A stretch of DNA of 64,000 bases from assembly GCA_016287975.1 (NCBI GenBank), contig JAEEXV010000170.1:5234-69233 (forward strand), written 5' to 3'. This stretch comes from Lentisphaeria bacterium (GTDB taxonomy: Bacteria; Verrucomicrobiota; Lentisphaeria; Oligosphaerales; Oligosphaeraceae). Of this stretch, positions 42,985-52,825 are shown one piece after another. The stretch's first letter is position 1, and each line of letters opens with the position of its first letter. Position numbers and translations under genes: made by a program. The notes beneath the pieces are model-generated. The model saw only the letters and a program-made list of their open reading frames with translations, searched no databases and was not told the DNA's origin.

Positions 42985-43848
42985 TCATGGAGGGGCCGAA
43001 GTCGCTGGCGGTTGCGGGGCCGCCGTTTCGCGGCCCTGGCGGAAATGCAGCGGCGAGAGTCCGAGGGCGTTCTTGAAGAAGTGGCTGAAGGCATAGATGG
43101 AATCGTAGCCGCACTGTTCCGCGACCGCCTGCACGGGGAGCAGCGTGTGGCGCAAAAGGTGGCAGGCCTTCTGGATCCGCTGCAGGTTGATGTACCTGCC
43201 GATGCTGACGTGCATCTCGTTGCGGAAGACCATCCGAAGATGGCTCGGCGAAATGTTCACCTGGGCGGCGATGCGCTGGATGTCCAGCGGATGCCCGATG
43301 TGCTTCAGGATATAACTGATGCTCCTCGCCGTCAGATCCGAGAGCTCCTGCCGCGCCACCGCCTCCGTGCGGCGCGACAGGCAGCGCAGCACGCGGTAGA
43401 GCTGCCATGACAGTTCCTGCGCGGCGCCCTGGCGGTAGAGCGCCAGGAAACGCCGCACTTCACGCCAGGCGCCCTCGTGGATGTCCACCGTCTGGGACTG
43501 CGGGAGATATGCCTGCGGAGTCGGCAGTTCGAAGGTGATGAGGAGGCGTTCGCAGGGCTGGCGCCTGTCGGCGGAGAGGTGATGGTGGTGCTGCCAGGGG
43601 CGCAGCAGGATGCCGATGCCAGGCGCCAGTTCAAAGCGCGCCTGGTCCACGCAGTAGGTGACGGGCGCGAAGGGGATGGCCAGCACATGCCGCGCGTGGC
43701 ATTGCTCATTGGCCTCGCCCCAGCGCGGGAAGAAGGCCAGGATGCTGTTCGGCAGCGCGAAGCCCTCCGGCAGCCGCCGTCCCTGGAAATAGTCTTCGGG
43801 CTCTTCAAGCAATCGGCACTTCTCGTAAACGGTCTGGCGGATTTCCAT
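42985..43848 (-). CDS. AraC-family transcriptional regulator
   Basis: The 287-residue protein has a cupin-like sensor half (PGIGILLRPWQHHHHLS) and a C-terminal AraC double helix-turn-helix: IQRIAAQVNISPSHLRMVFR and VQAVAEQCGYDSIYAFSHFF, ending KNALGLSPLHFR. It probably senses a sugar. It is divergent from the FAD-oxidoreductase operon. The two AGCAGAA direct-repeat operators in the region (42497-42527 and 57298-57328) are good candidates for its binding sites. ATG 43848 gives the best N-terminus. Confidence 0.9.
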   Translation of the reverse strand: MEIRQTVYEKCRLLEEPEDYFQGRRLPEGFALPNSILAFFPRWGEANEQCHARHVLAIPFAPVTYCVDQARFELAPGIGILLRPWQHHHHLSADRRQPCERLLITFELPTPQAYLPQSQTVDIHEGAWREVRRFLALYRQGAAQELSWQLYRVLRCLSRRTEAVARQELSDLTARSISYILKHIGHPLDIQRIAAQVNISPSHLRMVFRNEMHVSIGRYINLQRIQKACHLLRHTLLPVQAVAEQCGYDSIYAFSHFFKNALGLSPLHFRQGRETAAPQPPATSAPP

Positions 43849-44041
43849 TGCTGGCGACACCTCGTCGATCTAGCCTTTCCCGCCTCCGGCGTCCCCGCAG
43901 CCGTCCTTTTCGGCAACTCGCCAGAGTGCATGGAGCCAATGTAGCACGCCTTTCCACGCCCATCCGCCGTGCCGAACAGCCAAGGGCGTCCCTGGGGCCA
44001 TGGAATCATCACAATTCACAAAAAGTGCGTCATTATCGTCA

Positions 44042-44070
44042 TTGTGCCTTTGGCGGCGCGGCATTATAAT
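44042..44070 (+). promoter_or_regulatory. Sigma-70-type promoter of the FAD oxidoreductase operon
   Basis: TTGTGC (44042-44047) and TATAAT (44065-44070) are separated by 17 bp. A CGTCATT direct repeat lies just upstream (about 44026-44043), a possible regulator site. The first gene starts at 44146. The rest of the 297-bp divergent gap (43849-44145) shows no gene. Confidence 0.6.
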
Positions 44071-44145
44071 TAACACAGTTACGGATGGCCCCGTCCGGGG
44101 GGATCCCGCATTGCGAATCTGGACTTCAAGCCGAATGCTTCCAAC

Positions 44146-45444
44146 ATGACCATACCCTACGAACTATCCTGCGGACTGCCGATTGTGGCGGAGGCCGACG
44201 TGCTGGTCGTCGGCGGCGGACCAGGCGGCTTCTCCGCCGCGGTGATGGCGGCGCGGCAGGGCTGCCAGGTGGTGCTGGCGGAGGCCAGTGGCGCGCCTGG
44301 CGGCATGGCCTGGCTGGGGGAGGTCTCCCCGTTCATGTCGAACTATCTCGACGGCGAGCCGCTGGACGCGCCGCTGTTCGTCGAGTGGAACCGCCGCATC
44401 TGGGAGCTGGAGGGCAGGGACCCTGGGGCGTTCAACATGACGGCCGCGCTGAATCTCCCGCTGGCGAAGGATGCGACGATGCTGGCGGCGGAGGCGCTGC
44501 TGCAGGAGGCGGGCGTCCGCTGCCTCTACCACCACGCCTTCTTCGACGTGCTCCAGGAGGACGGGCGCATCACGGCGGCGGTGCTCCTCTCCAAGTCAGG
44601 GCTCGTGGCCGTGCGCGCGAAGTGGTTCATCGACGCCACGGGGGACGGCGGTGTCGCGGTCAAGGCGGGATGCCCCTTCGAATACGGCAACCAGGATGGT
44701 TTTGCGCAGCCCATGACACTGTGCTTCAAGATGGCGGGCGTCGACCGCGGCCGCATGCCCTCGCGCGAGGAGATCAACCGCCGCTACGACGCGGCGCGGT
44801 CGCGCGGCGAACTCGACTGCCCGCGTGAAAACGTGCTGTGGTTCGACGCGCCCGCGCCCGACGCCATCCACATCAACACCACGCGCGTCCTGCGGAAAAG
44901 CGCAATCGACGGCGTCGAGTTCTCGGAGGCGGAGCAGGAAGGGCGTCGGCAGCTGCTGGGACTCGTCCTCTTCCTGCGCACCCTGCCAGGCTTCGAGCGC
45001 GCCCGCCTGGAATCCGTCGGCTCGCAGATCGGCGTGCGCGAATCGCGGCGCATCCTCGGGCTGCACTACCAGACTGCGGAGGACTTCACGCGGCACCGCA
45101 AATACCCTGATTCCATCGCGCGGGTGCGCTACCACGTCGACATCCACAACCCGACGGGGACGGGGACGACCTTCATGCGGCTTCCAGAGGGCGAGTGGTA
45201 CGAGCTGAGTTTCCGCATCCTCGTCCCGCGCGGCTGCCGCAACCTGCTCATCGGCTGCCGTGCCGTCTCCGTCGACCACATCCTCTACAGCAGTCTGCGC
45301 ATCATGCCAGTCGTCTGCTCGATCGGGCAGGCGGCGGGCATGGGGGCGGCGGTGGCGCTGGAACGCCATGCGGACAACGGCGCCATCGACTCCGTCGAAG
45401 TCCATCGGCGGCTGGTTGAGGCGGGCGCGCCGTTGCGGCATTGA
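44146..45444 (+). CDS. FAD-dependent oxidoreductase (FAD_oxidored type) (1)
   Basis: The 432-residue protein has a GR2-type FAD motif: [21 protein letters not shown] (22-42, GxGxxG), an [15 protein letters not shown] stretch (second FAD signature) and a C-terminal [14 protein letters not shown] helix. It belongs to the FAD_oxidored family common near glycosidases in Lentisphaerae and Bacteroidetes; the substrate is unknown, possibly a sugar. It leads an operon with a prepilin-like protein and two glycosidase-like proteins. A paralogue lies at 56030-57229. Confidence 0.85.
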   Translation: MTIPYELSCGLPIVAEADVLVVGGGPGGFSAAVMAARQGCQVVLAEASGAPGGMAWLGEVSPFMSNYLDGEPLDAPLFVEWNRRIWELEGRDPGAFNMTAALNLPLAKDATMLAAEALLQEAGVRCLYHHAFFDVLQEDGRITAAVLLSKSGLVAVRAKWFIDATGDGGVAVKAGCPFEYGNQDGFAQPMTLCFKMAGVDRGRMPSREEINRRYDAARSRGELDCPRENVLWFDAPAPDAIHINTTRVLRKSAIDGVEFSEAEQEGRRQLLGLVLFLRTLPGFERARLESVGSQIGVRESRRILGLHYQTAEDFTRHRKYPDSIARVRYHVDIHNPTGTGTTFMRLPEGEWYELSFRILVPRGCRNLLIGCRAVSVDHILYSSLRIMPVVCSIGQAAGMGAAVALERHADNGAIDSVEVHRRLVEAGAPLRH

Positions 45445-45484
45445 TTTTTCCACCAGACCTGAACCATACCCAAGGAGACCACCC

Positions 45485-46213
45485 ATGAAAAAGCACTTCA
45501 CCCTGATCGAACTGCTCGTCGTCATCGCGATCATCGCCATCCTGGCCTCGATGCTGCTGCCCGCGCTCTCGAAGGCGCGGGAGAAGGCCCGGGCCATCTC
45601 CTGCACCAACAACCTGAAGCAGCTGAGCCTGGAGATGCTGATGTATGCCCAGGACAACGCGGAGTGCTACCCGAACCGCGATGAAATCGCCTCGAACAGC
45701 TGGCAGAACTTCTCGCCGTTCCGCAAGATGTACGAGCACAACGGCAGCCTTCCGTGCAAGGTCTTCGCGTGCCCCGCGGACCGCGCCGACTGCCGGAAGT
45801 TCCGCGCGTACGGCACGCGCGGCGACAGCACGGGCGTCGGCATCAACAACCTGGGCACGCCGTATGCCTACAAGCTTCAGCTCAGCTACGGCTACAACAA
45901 CGGCCTGATGAACAACTACAACGACGGCATCCGACCGGGGCCGCCCATGACCCGCTGGAAGAAGCCCTCCAAGACCATCGCCATCGCCGACTGCACCTAC
46001 ATAATCTTCGTCTACGATTCCTGGAGCCGCTTCTCCATGGCCAACTGGCCCGACAACTATCCGTCGACCTCCACCTACAACCGCAACCCCGACCCCGTCT
46101 ATGCGCGCCACGGCAGCAACGACAACATCGCCTTCCTCGACGGCCATGTCGCCACCCTCCACGCGCGGCAGCTGACCCCCGCCAACCTGGACCTGCAGGT
46201 CGCCGCCGACTAA
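45485..46213 (+). CDS. Prepilin-type N-terminal cleavage/methylation (DUF1559-like) protein (2)
   Basis: The 242-residue protein opens with [18 protein letters not shown], a class III signal, followed by a hydrophobic helix and the [13 protein letters not shown] segment. The C-terminus ends with [14 protein letters not shown], the H-X9-DG type motif of this family. Cys residues ([17 protein letters not shown]) may form disulfides. The gene lies 40 bp after the FAD oxidoreductase gene and 10 bp before the large glycosidase gene, in one operon. AAGGAGACC precedes the ATG. Confidence 0.9.
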   Translation: MKKHFTLIELLVVIAIIAILASMLLPALSKAREKARAISCTNNLKQLSLEMLMYAQDNAECYPNRDEIASNSWQNFSPFRKMYEHNGSLPCKVFACPADRADCRKFRAYGTRGDSTGVGINNLGTPYAYKLQLSYGYNNGLMNNYNDGIRPGPPMTRWKKPSKTIAIADCTYIIFVYDSWSRFSMANWPDNYPSTSTYNRNPDPVYARHGSNDNIAFLDGHVATLHARQLTPANLDLQVAAD

Positions 46214-46223
46214 TCCCCAAGCC

Positions 46224-49200
46224 ATGTTGAAGCGCATCCTCCCACTGCTGTCCACATGCCTCCTGGCGGCCGCCGCGACGCTGGAACTGCGGAACGACTT
46301 CCTGCTGCTGGAGGTCGAGCCGACGGGCGGGCGCATCCGCCGCCTGGCGTGGACGGCGGCGCCGTCGGAGAACCTGACGGCGGAGGACGGGCTGCTGGGC
46401 GACCACTTCCACCATCCTGAGGCCGTGAGGGGCTTCCTCACCCAGCGCCCCTACGAACTGGAGCGCGCGGGGGACGCCGTCCGAATGACCGCCCGCCATT
46501 CAGGGGGCGGCATCGACTTCCTGCGGCTCGGCAAGACCGTCACGCTGAAGCCTGGCGAGACGGTGGCGGGCGTGCGCTATGAGTTCCACAACCTGGCGGC
46601 CGCGATGGCGGACAATGAATACGGCTTCTGGTGCCAGAATTTCGTCAACCCCGGCGGCAACGTCAGTTTCTTCTTCCCCGAGATGAACGGCATCACCCGC
46701 GTCCCCGTCAAGCACGCGGGCGCGGATTTCGCCTACTACCGCCGTCCGTCGCGCGGCTGGTGCGGCTTCGCCAGGGAGGCGGGCGGCGGCCTCGCCTTCG
46801 CCATGGACTACGCGCTCCTGCAGCAGTTCTACGGGTGGTACGGGAAGCGCGAGACGACGCAGGAGTTCTATTTCGACAAGCAGCGGATTCCAGCGGGGAA
46901 GAGCGTCGCCACGGAGGTGGAGCTGATCGCCTTCCACACGCTGAAGCGGATTTCGGGCGCGGGCGGCGGGCTGGTCGGCGACCTGTCGCTGTCGGCGGAG
47001 GGGGGCAACCCCGGCAGCCAGGCGGTCGCGCTGCGGCTCTACAGTGGGCGCGCCCAGACCGTGCGCCTGGTCTTCACCGCGCGGCGCCTGCGCGAGGGGA
47101 AGCCCGTTGCGATCCACGAGCGCACGGTCGTCTTTGCGCGCGCCGCCGAGGTGCAGGCCATCCGCTTCTCCCACGTCTTTCGGGAATACCCCGCCATCTT
47201 CGACATCGAATGCCGCGCCTACGGCCCCGACGGCAAACTGCTCGCGATCTTCAACGCCCCGCTGGGGCTGGGCGCCAGCCTCATCTCCTATCGGATGAAG
47301 CCGCAGGGCGAGCGCGCGGGAAAGCGCCAGGCGGAAATCAACCTGCGCGGCTTCGACGCCTCCCGCGCGACCCCGCACATCGAATGGGCGAAGCCGCTGG
47401 CTGGCGGGAGGATCCGCCTGACCGCCATCACCCCGTACCAGTCCTGGCGCGAGGTCGCCGAACTCGCCCAGCGCATGGACGCGGAGGTGCGCTCCAGCCT
47501 CTTCCTCGCCCAGGGACGCCCGCAGAACGCCAGCGGCGACTACTTCGGCCTTCTTTCCGAGGCGGACATCACCAGCAATCTCAACGACCTGCTGCCGCAG
47601 GAGTGCGACGTCATCCTGCTGGCAGGCGTCCACCTTGACAAACTGACCGAGGCGCAGCGCCGCGAAATCGTCCGCAAGGTCGAGAACGGTTGCGGGCTGG
47701 TGCTGGTCGGCTGTTCGGCGAAGAACGCCCGCGAGCTCGACGCGCTTTCGCCGCTGGCGCTGGATTCGAAGGTGCGGAGCTATCCCAGGGCGGTTCCGCG
47801 CAAGGCGCGCGACGGCTTCCCCGCCGCCGCCATCCCGTGGTCGCTGATCCCTGCGGCGACCTGCCTGCCCTGCGTGGCGAAGGGCGAGGTGCTGGCGACT
47901 GTCGGCGGGCTTCCGTACGCCGCCATGCGCGACCACGGCAAGGGGCGGGTAGTCGCGCTCTCGCTTCTCACCAACGGCGGCGGCGGCAGGATGGTGGGCG
48001 GGCTCAGCCCCGAACTCCCCTATCCGCTGCCTGGGGCGCTCTTCCGCGAATACCAGGAGTGCTACCAGCTGCTCTATGCGAAGCTGATCGCCGCCGCCGC
48101 CCGCCGCGACCAGGGCTGCCACTTCGCCACCGTCGGCGTGAGCCGCCAGGGCGCGGTCTACACGGTGAAACTCACCCTCGCGAACGCTCCCGCGGGCGGC
48201 GACGGGCTCTCCCTCGCCCTCTTCTCCCGCAACCGCGACAACGAGGAACTGGCCCGCGCCGTCCACGCCGTCCAGCCCATTTCAGGAGAGCAGTCCTTCC
48301 GGCTGCCTGCGCGGGCCTGGAACGGCCAGACGCTCATCGGGCTCGTGCTGCGCAACGCCAGGGGCGAGGTGCTGGACTTCGGGGCCGTCTCCGCCGACCG
48401 CCTGCCGATGGCGCGCATCCACTCACTGAAGGCCGACAAGGGCCACTACCAGGAGGGCGAGGAGGCGGTCTTCCAGGTCGCCGCCGCCGTCGAGCAGCGG
48501 CCCGCCGAACTGCGCTGGCGGCTGGAGGACGCGCATGGCCGCGTCGTGCACGCAGGGCGCGCGACGGCGGAGAACGCCGTCTCCTTCCGCGTGCCCGTCC
48601 GCAGCGGCGTGCCTTCGCGCCACTACCGCTGCGTCTGCGAGATGGTGCTGGCGGGGGCGGTGGTGGACCGCCATGCGGTCAAGTTCACCGCCACGCCCGC
48701 CCCCGAGAAACTCCGCTGGGACGACTTCGAGGTAGGCATCTGGATCACCCCGTACTCCTATGACGCGCTGCGCCCCTGGCTGCGCGGCTTCTTCGCGGAG
48801 CCGCTGCGGCGGATGCACGTGCGCACCATCATGGGCAACTCCCGCATGGTCGACCACGACTTCGCGCTGTCCCAGAACTTCCATCCCACCTGCTACCAGG
48901 CCAGCGGCATGCGCCCCGCGCGGGTTCCCGACGAATACGCGCGGACGGGGGACAAGCGGCTGCTGGTTCGCAGGCCCTGCCTGAGTTCGCCCGCCTTCCG
49001 CGAGGGCGTGCGGCGGCAGTTCCGTGAACTCGGCGAACGGGAGAAGCCCTTCGCCAACCGCTTCTACTGGTTCGGCGACGAACTCTCCCTGACAGGCTAC
49101 TGGAGTTCCGCCATCGACTTCTGCTTCTCCCAGGACTGCCTGCGGGGCTTCCGCGACTTCCTGCGCCAAAAATACGGCACCGTCGAACAGGCCGCCGCGC

Positions 49201-50756
49201 AGTGGGGCGTCCCCCACCGCAGTTTCGACGACTTCCTCCCCGAGACCTACGCCGAGGCCAGACGGCGCCGCGACGGCAACTACAGCGCCTGGGCGGACCA
49301 CCTGGAGTTCATGGACCGCCTCCTCTGCGACTACATCCGCGCCTTCTGCGACAAGGGGCTCTATCTCGGAGACCCCGCCGCCGTCGGGTGCATTTCAGGG
49401 CCCCAGGCGCCCAGCGCCTACGGCGGCAACGACTGGGCGCTCCAGAGCAAAGCCCACCGCGGGCTGATGAGCTACTCCTTTGGAGGGCTGGATGAAATCC
49501 TCCGCAGTTTCCATCCGCAGCTGGTCGACATCCCGTGGGTGCTGGGCTACGCCCACTACGACGGCGCGGTCTGCTTCAACCTCTGGAAGGCGCTGCAGCG
49601 CGGCGCGCATGGCGCGATGGGCTTCTCGATGGCCAGCCTGGTGCGCCCCGACGGCACGCTCTCGCGCAGCGGCCAGGCCGTCGCCGACTACATGCCCGAG
49701 ATTGCGGCGGGCATCGGCAAACTGGTGCTGAATCCACTGCGCGAGCGTCCCGCGCCCGAGGTGCTCCTCCTCTATTCCCAGCCCTCCATCCGCGCCGCCT
49801 ACATCCGCGGCGGCGCCAAACGCCACGAAAACCTGCGCCTCAAGTACATCGACCTCTGCCGCAACTTCGGCGTCCCCTTCCGCTTCGTCTCGGACGAGGA
49901 GCTGGCGGCAGGCGCCCTGCCGCCCTCGGCGAGACTGCTGGTGCTGGCGGATGCCGCCGCCCTCGGCGACGCGGCGTTGCATCGGCTTGCCGAGTTCCAG
50001 CAGGCTGGCGGCACCCTCCTCGTCGACGGCGGCTTCGCCGAAATGGATGCCTCCTGCCGCGTCCGCGCGCCGCGCCCCCTGGCGGCGGAAGTCGCGGCCA
50101 AGGCCGTGCGCCTCCCTGGCGAGGATTCCTACCATGAACTCTTCTCCAAGGCGGCCGCCCTGCGCACCGCCGAGGAGGCCGCGAGCCTCGCCAGGCAGCG
50201 CGGCGCCTTCGCCCGCCTCCTGCGGCAGGCCCGCATCACGCCCTTCTGCACGCTGGAACGCGCGGACGGCACTCCCTTCCTGGAGGCCGAAATCGAGATT
50301 CTGCGGGATCCCCAGGGCAACCGCTTCGTCCTGGCGGTCTGCAAGGAGACCGTCGGCACGCAGGTCACGCCGCGCTTCGCCGCGCCTGGCGTCGCGCGCG
50401 ACATCCGCGGGCGCGGCACTTTCCTGAAAAACGACAATCCGCTCTTCTTCGCGCTGCTTTCCGCTGAGGAGACGCAGCCGATGACGGCCGCCGCCACAGC
50501 AGGGGAGAGCGCCGTTGCCATCCACATAGACGCGCATGTCCCGCGCGACACCGTCGTCCATGTCACGGTGCGCGATCCCTCTGGCCGCGCCGTCGCGCAC
50601 TACGCGGCCAACCTGCCTGCCCCAGGCGGCCGCGCCGAATGGCGCCACACCCCCGCGCTGAACGACGCGCCTGGTGTCTGGACCGCCGCGTTCCGCGAAG
50701 TCGTCGGCGGCAAGACCGCCACCGCCCATTTCACCGTCCCCGCCGCGGCGCCGTAG
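46224..50756 (+). CDS. Very large secreted glycosidase, GH42-like core
   Basis: The 1510-residue protein has a signal peptide (MLKRILPLLSTCLLAAAA). An N-terminal beta-sandwich part (about 20-800) includes jelly-roll and Ig-like stretches. A TIM-barrel core (about 815-1200) has RFYWFGDELSLTGY (Glu953, likely acid/base), FRDFLRQKYGTVEQAAAQWG, a segment typical of GH42-type enzymes, and GAHGAMGFSMASLV. A trimerisation-like Rossmann domain (about 1180-1310, with LVLADAAAL and GGTLLVDGGF) and a C-terminal beta domain follow. It is predicted to act on galactoside-type polysaccharide side chains outside the cell. It is co-transcribed with the genes on both sides. Confidence 0.7.
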   Translation: MLKRILPLLSTCLLAAAATLELRNDFLLLEVEPTGGRIRRLAWTAAPSENLTAEDGLLGDHFHHPEAVRGFLTQRPYELERAGDAVRMTARHSGGGIDFLRLGKTVTLKPGETVAGVRYEFHNLAAAMADNEYGFWCQNFVNPGGNVSFFFPEMNGITRVPVKHAGADFAYYRRPSRGWCGFAREAGGGLAFAMDYALLQQFYGWYGKRETTQEFYFDKQRIPAGKSVATEVELIAFHTLKRISGAGGGLVGDLSLSAEGGNPGSQAVALRLYSGRAQTVRLVFTARRLREGKPVAIHERTVVFARAAEVQAIRFSHVFREYPAIFDIECRAYGPDGKLLAIFNAPLGLGASLISYRMKPQGERAGKRQAEINLRGFDASRATPHIEWAKPLAGGRIRLTAITPYQSWREVAELAQRMDAEVRSSLFLAQGRPQNASGDYFGLLSEADITSNLNDLLPQECDVILLAGVHLDKLTEAQRREIVRKVENGCGLVLVGCSAKNARELDALSPLALDSKVRSYPRAVPRKARDGFPAAAIPWSLIPAATCLPCVAKGEVLATVGGLPYAAMRDHGKGRVVALSLLTNGGGGRMVGGLSPELPYPLPGALFREYQECYQLLYAKLIAAAARRDQGCHFATVGVSRQGAVYTVKLTLANAPAGGDGLSLALFSRNRDNEELARAVHAVQPISGEQSFRLPARAWNGQTLIGLVLRNARGEVLDFGAVSADRLPMARIHSLKADKGHYQEGEEAVFQVAAAVEQRPAELRWRLEDAHGRVVHAGRATAENAVSFRVPVRSGVPSRHYRCVCEMVLAGAVVDRHAVKFTATPAPEKLRWDDFEVGIWITPYSYDALRPWLRGFFAEPLRRMHVRTIMGNSRMVDHDFALSQNFHPTCYQASGMRPARVPDEYARTGDKRLLVRRPCLSSPAFREGVRRQFRELGEREKPFANRFYWFGDELSLTGYWSSAIDFCFSQDCLRGFRDFLRQKYGTVEQAAAQWGVPHRSFDDFLPETYAEARRRRDGNYSAWADHLEFMDRLLCDYIRAFCDKGLYLGDPAAVGCISGPQAPSAYGGNDWALQSKAHRGLMSYSFGGLDEILRSFHPQLVDIPWVLGYAHYDGAVCFNLWKALQRGAHGAMGFSMASLVRPDGTLSRSGQAVADYMPEIAAGIGKLVLNPLRERPAPEVLLLYSQPSIRAAYIRGGAKRHENLRLKYIDLCRNFGVPFRFVSDEELAAGALPPSARLLVLADAAALGDAALHRLAEFQQAGGTLLVDGGFAEMDASCRVRAPRPLAAEVAAKAVRLPGEDSYHELFSKAAALRTAEEAASLARQRGAFARLLRQARITPFCTLERADGTPFLEAEIEILRDPQGNRFVLAVCKETVGTQVTPRFAAPGVARDIRGRGTFLKNDNPLFFALLSAEETQPMTAAATAGESAVAIHIDAHVPRDTVVHVTVRDPSGRAVAHYAANLPAPGGRAEWRHTPALNDAPGVWTAAFREVVGGKTATAHFTVPAAAP

Positions 50757-50840
50757 CGCCCGCGCTTTTCGGCGCCGCACGGGGGCCCCGTCCCCACTCG
50801 CCAAGCCGCCGGTCGTTTTCGGACCGAAAGGAGTTTTCCC

Positions 50841-52811
50841 ATGCTGGATCCCATCGTCCCCTTCAACCTGATCGATGACCATGACCTGGAGGAGATGGTG
50901 CGCCTCAAGGAGGCGACAGGCATCCATCGGATCGCCGTCATCGGCCTGACCAACAATGTGCGCCTCACTGGCGCGCCTGGAGATGAAGACTACCGCGTCT
51001 TCGCCGAAAAACTGCGGCGGCTCATCGAGGCGGCGACGCCGCTGGGCATCGAGATCCTGTGGTGGTGCCTGCCGACCCTGAAGACGGGGGCGGGGCCCTA
51101 TCAGAGGATTGTCGGTATTGCTGGCGGCGAATCGCCCATCAGCAGCTGCCCGCTGGACGAGCGCTTCCTCGCCGACTACGAGCGCCACGTCGCCATGGTC
51201 GCAAAGGCCGCGCAGCCGCCGATGATCCTCCTGGAGGACGACCTCCAGCTCAGCAACCATCCCCGCGTCGGCTTCGGCTGCTTCTGCCCGCTGCACCTGG
51301 AGAAGTTCCGCGCATACGCGGGCCGCGCCTACACCCGCGAGGAGCTGGAGGCGCTCTTCACCAGGCGGCCGCTGGAGGCCGTCGAACTGCGGCGTGCGTG
51401 GGCCAGGATGTCCCGAGACACCATTGTCGACTTCGCGCGCCGCCTGCGCCGCGCCGTCGACGCCGTCAGCCCAGGCACCCGCTTCCTCCAGTGCGAGCCA
51501 GGCACCACCGACCTGGACGGATGCCTCTCGCGCGAGGTCCCCGAGGCCCTGGCGGGCCCCGCCACGCGCCCCGCCATCCGCATCTTCGGCACGCAGTACG
51601 GCTCCACCGACACCGCCCGCGACCTCCCCGCCAACCTCGCCCACGCCATGTACGAGGCCGAGCATCTGCCGCGGCATTTTGAACTCTACCACGAGTCCGA
51701 CACCTATCCGCACAACCGCTTCTTCTCCTCCGCCGCCCTGATGGAGAGCATCCTGACCGCCGCGATGATGATCGGATGCGACAGCTCGCTCTTCATCGGC
51801 GCCCAGTATCTCGACCACCACCTGGAGGAGTTCGGGTATTTCGACATGTACCGCCGCACCCGCGCGCGGCTCCTCGAAGTGCAGCGCTTCGCCGCCAGCA
51901 GCGCCCTCGACGGCTTCCAGATCCTCTACCGCCCCGACTTCGACTTTCTGCGCTGCCGCCCAGTCTGGGAAGGCGATTCCGCGATCATCGGCCTCAAACA
52001 ATACGCCAAATTGCTGGGACGCATGGGCTTCCCATATACGACCCTCGACCGCAAGGTCAAACTGCTCTGCGGCGCCGCCGCCGAGGCTCTCTCCGACGAC
52101 GAACTCACCGAAATCGTGCGGGGCGGTGTGCTGCTGGATTCCGAGGCCGCCAGCCTGCTGTGCCGCCGCGGCTTCGGCCCGCTGCTGGGCGTCCAGGCGG
52201 AACTGGTCCAGTCCCTCCCCGCCGTCGCGGAGTACATTCTCGACAATGCGCCGACGGATCTATCGCGCGGCCGCCGCATCTACAACATGGCCTACGCGCC
52301 TTCTGGCAGCGAGGGCGCGCAATACGCCCGCCTCGAACTGGCGGGCGCCGAGGCGCTCACCGTCTACCGCGGCCCTGGCGGCGCCGAGGTCTCGCCAGGG
52401 CTGACGCGCTTCGTCAACCGCCTCGGCGGGCGGGTCGCCGTGATGGGCTGCTCCATCCTCAACGAGAGTTCCAACCTCTTCAACTACCGCAAGCGCGAAG
52501 TGCTGCGGGGGCTCTTCACCTGGCTCGACGACGGCACGCCGCCTCCCGCCGCCGTCCTGGACGCGCCCAACCTCTGGCTGCTCTTCCGCGCCTCCGACCG
52601 CGAGGCGCTGATCATGGCCACGAACCTCTCCGCCGACCCCGTCGAGGATCTCGACCTGGCGCTTGCCCCGCAATGGGACGGACGCCAGGCGATGCTCCTC
52701 GACGCCGACGGACAGTGGCGGCCTGCCGACGCCGAGGCCGCCCCTGGGCGCCTGCGCGTCAAGGGGCTCGGGATGCACTATCTGAAGCCCGTGCTGCTGC
52801 GCCTCGCCTGA
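50841..52811 (+). CDS. Cytoplasmic TIM-barrel glycosidase-like protein
   Basis: The 656-residue protein has no signal peptide. The N-terminal half looks like a TIM barrel: IHRIAVIGLTNNVRL, ILWWCLP, PPMILLEDDLQLSNHP (candidate Glu acid/base) and FELYHESDTYPHN (candidate Glu nucleophile). The FGCFCPLHLEKFRAY segment is typical of uncharacterised GH-like proteins of this kind. A Rossmann-like middle domain (about 395-520) and a small beta domain follow. It lies 84 bp after the large glycosidase with AAAGGAG before the ATG, so it probably finishes breakdown of imported oligosaccharides. The exact family is uncertain. Confidence 0.6.
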   Translation: MLDPIVPFNLIDDHDLEEMVRLKEATGIHRIAVIGLTNNVRLTGAPGDEDYRVFAEKLRRLIEAATPLGIEILWWCLPTLKTGAGPYQRIVGIAGGESPISSCPLDERFLADYERHVAMVAKAAQPPMILLEDDLQLSNHPRVGFGCFCPLHLEKFRAYAGRAYTREELEALFTRRPLEAVELRRAWARMSRDTIVDFARRLRRAVDAVSPGTRFLQCEPGTTDLDGCLSREVPEALAGPATRPAIRIFGTQYGSTDTARDLPANLAHAMYEAEHLPRHFELYHESDTYPHNRFFSSAALMESILTAAMMIGCDSSLFIGAQYLDHHLEEFGYFDMYRRTRARLLEVQRFAASSALDGFQILYRPDFDFLRCRPVWEGDSAIIGLKQYAKLLGRMGFPYTTLDRKVKLLCGAAAEALSDDELTEIVRGGVLLDSEAASLLCRRGFGPLLGVQAELVQSLPAVAEYILDNAPTDLSRGRRIYNMAYAPSGSEGAQYARLELAGAEALTVYRGPGGAEVSPGLTRFVNRLGGRVAVMGCSILNESSNLFNYRKREVLRGLFTWLDDGTPPPAAVLDAPNLWLLFRASDREALIMATNLSADPVEDLDLALAPQWDGRQAMLLDADGQWRPADAEAAPGRLRVKGLGMHYLKPVLLRLA

Positions 52812-52825
52812 GGCGCCCGCCCCGT

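Noticed and set aside
49395..52001. Minus-strand frame of 868 codons opposite the glycosidase genes
   Set aside because: It crosses two coding regions and their gap and shows no domain.
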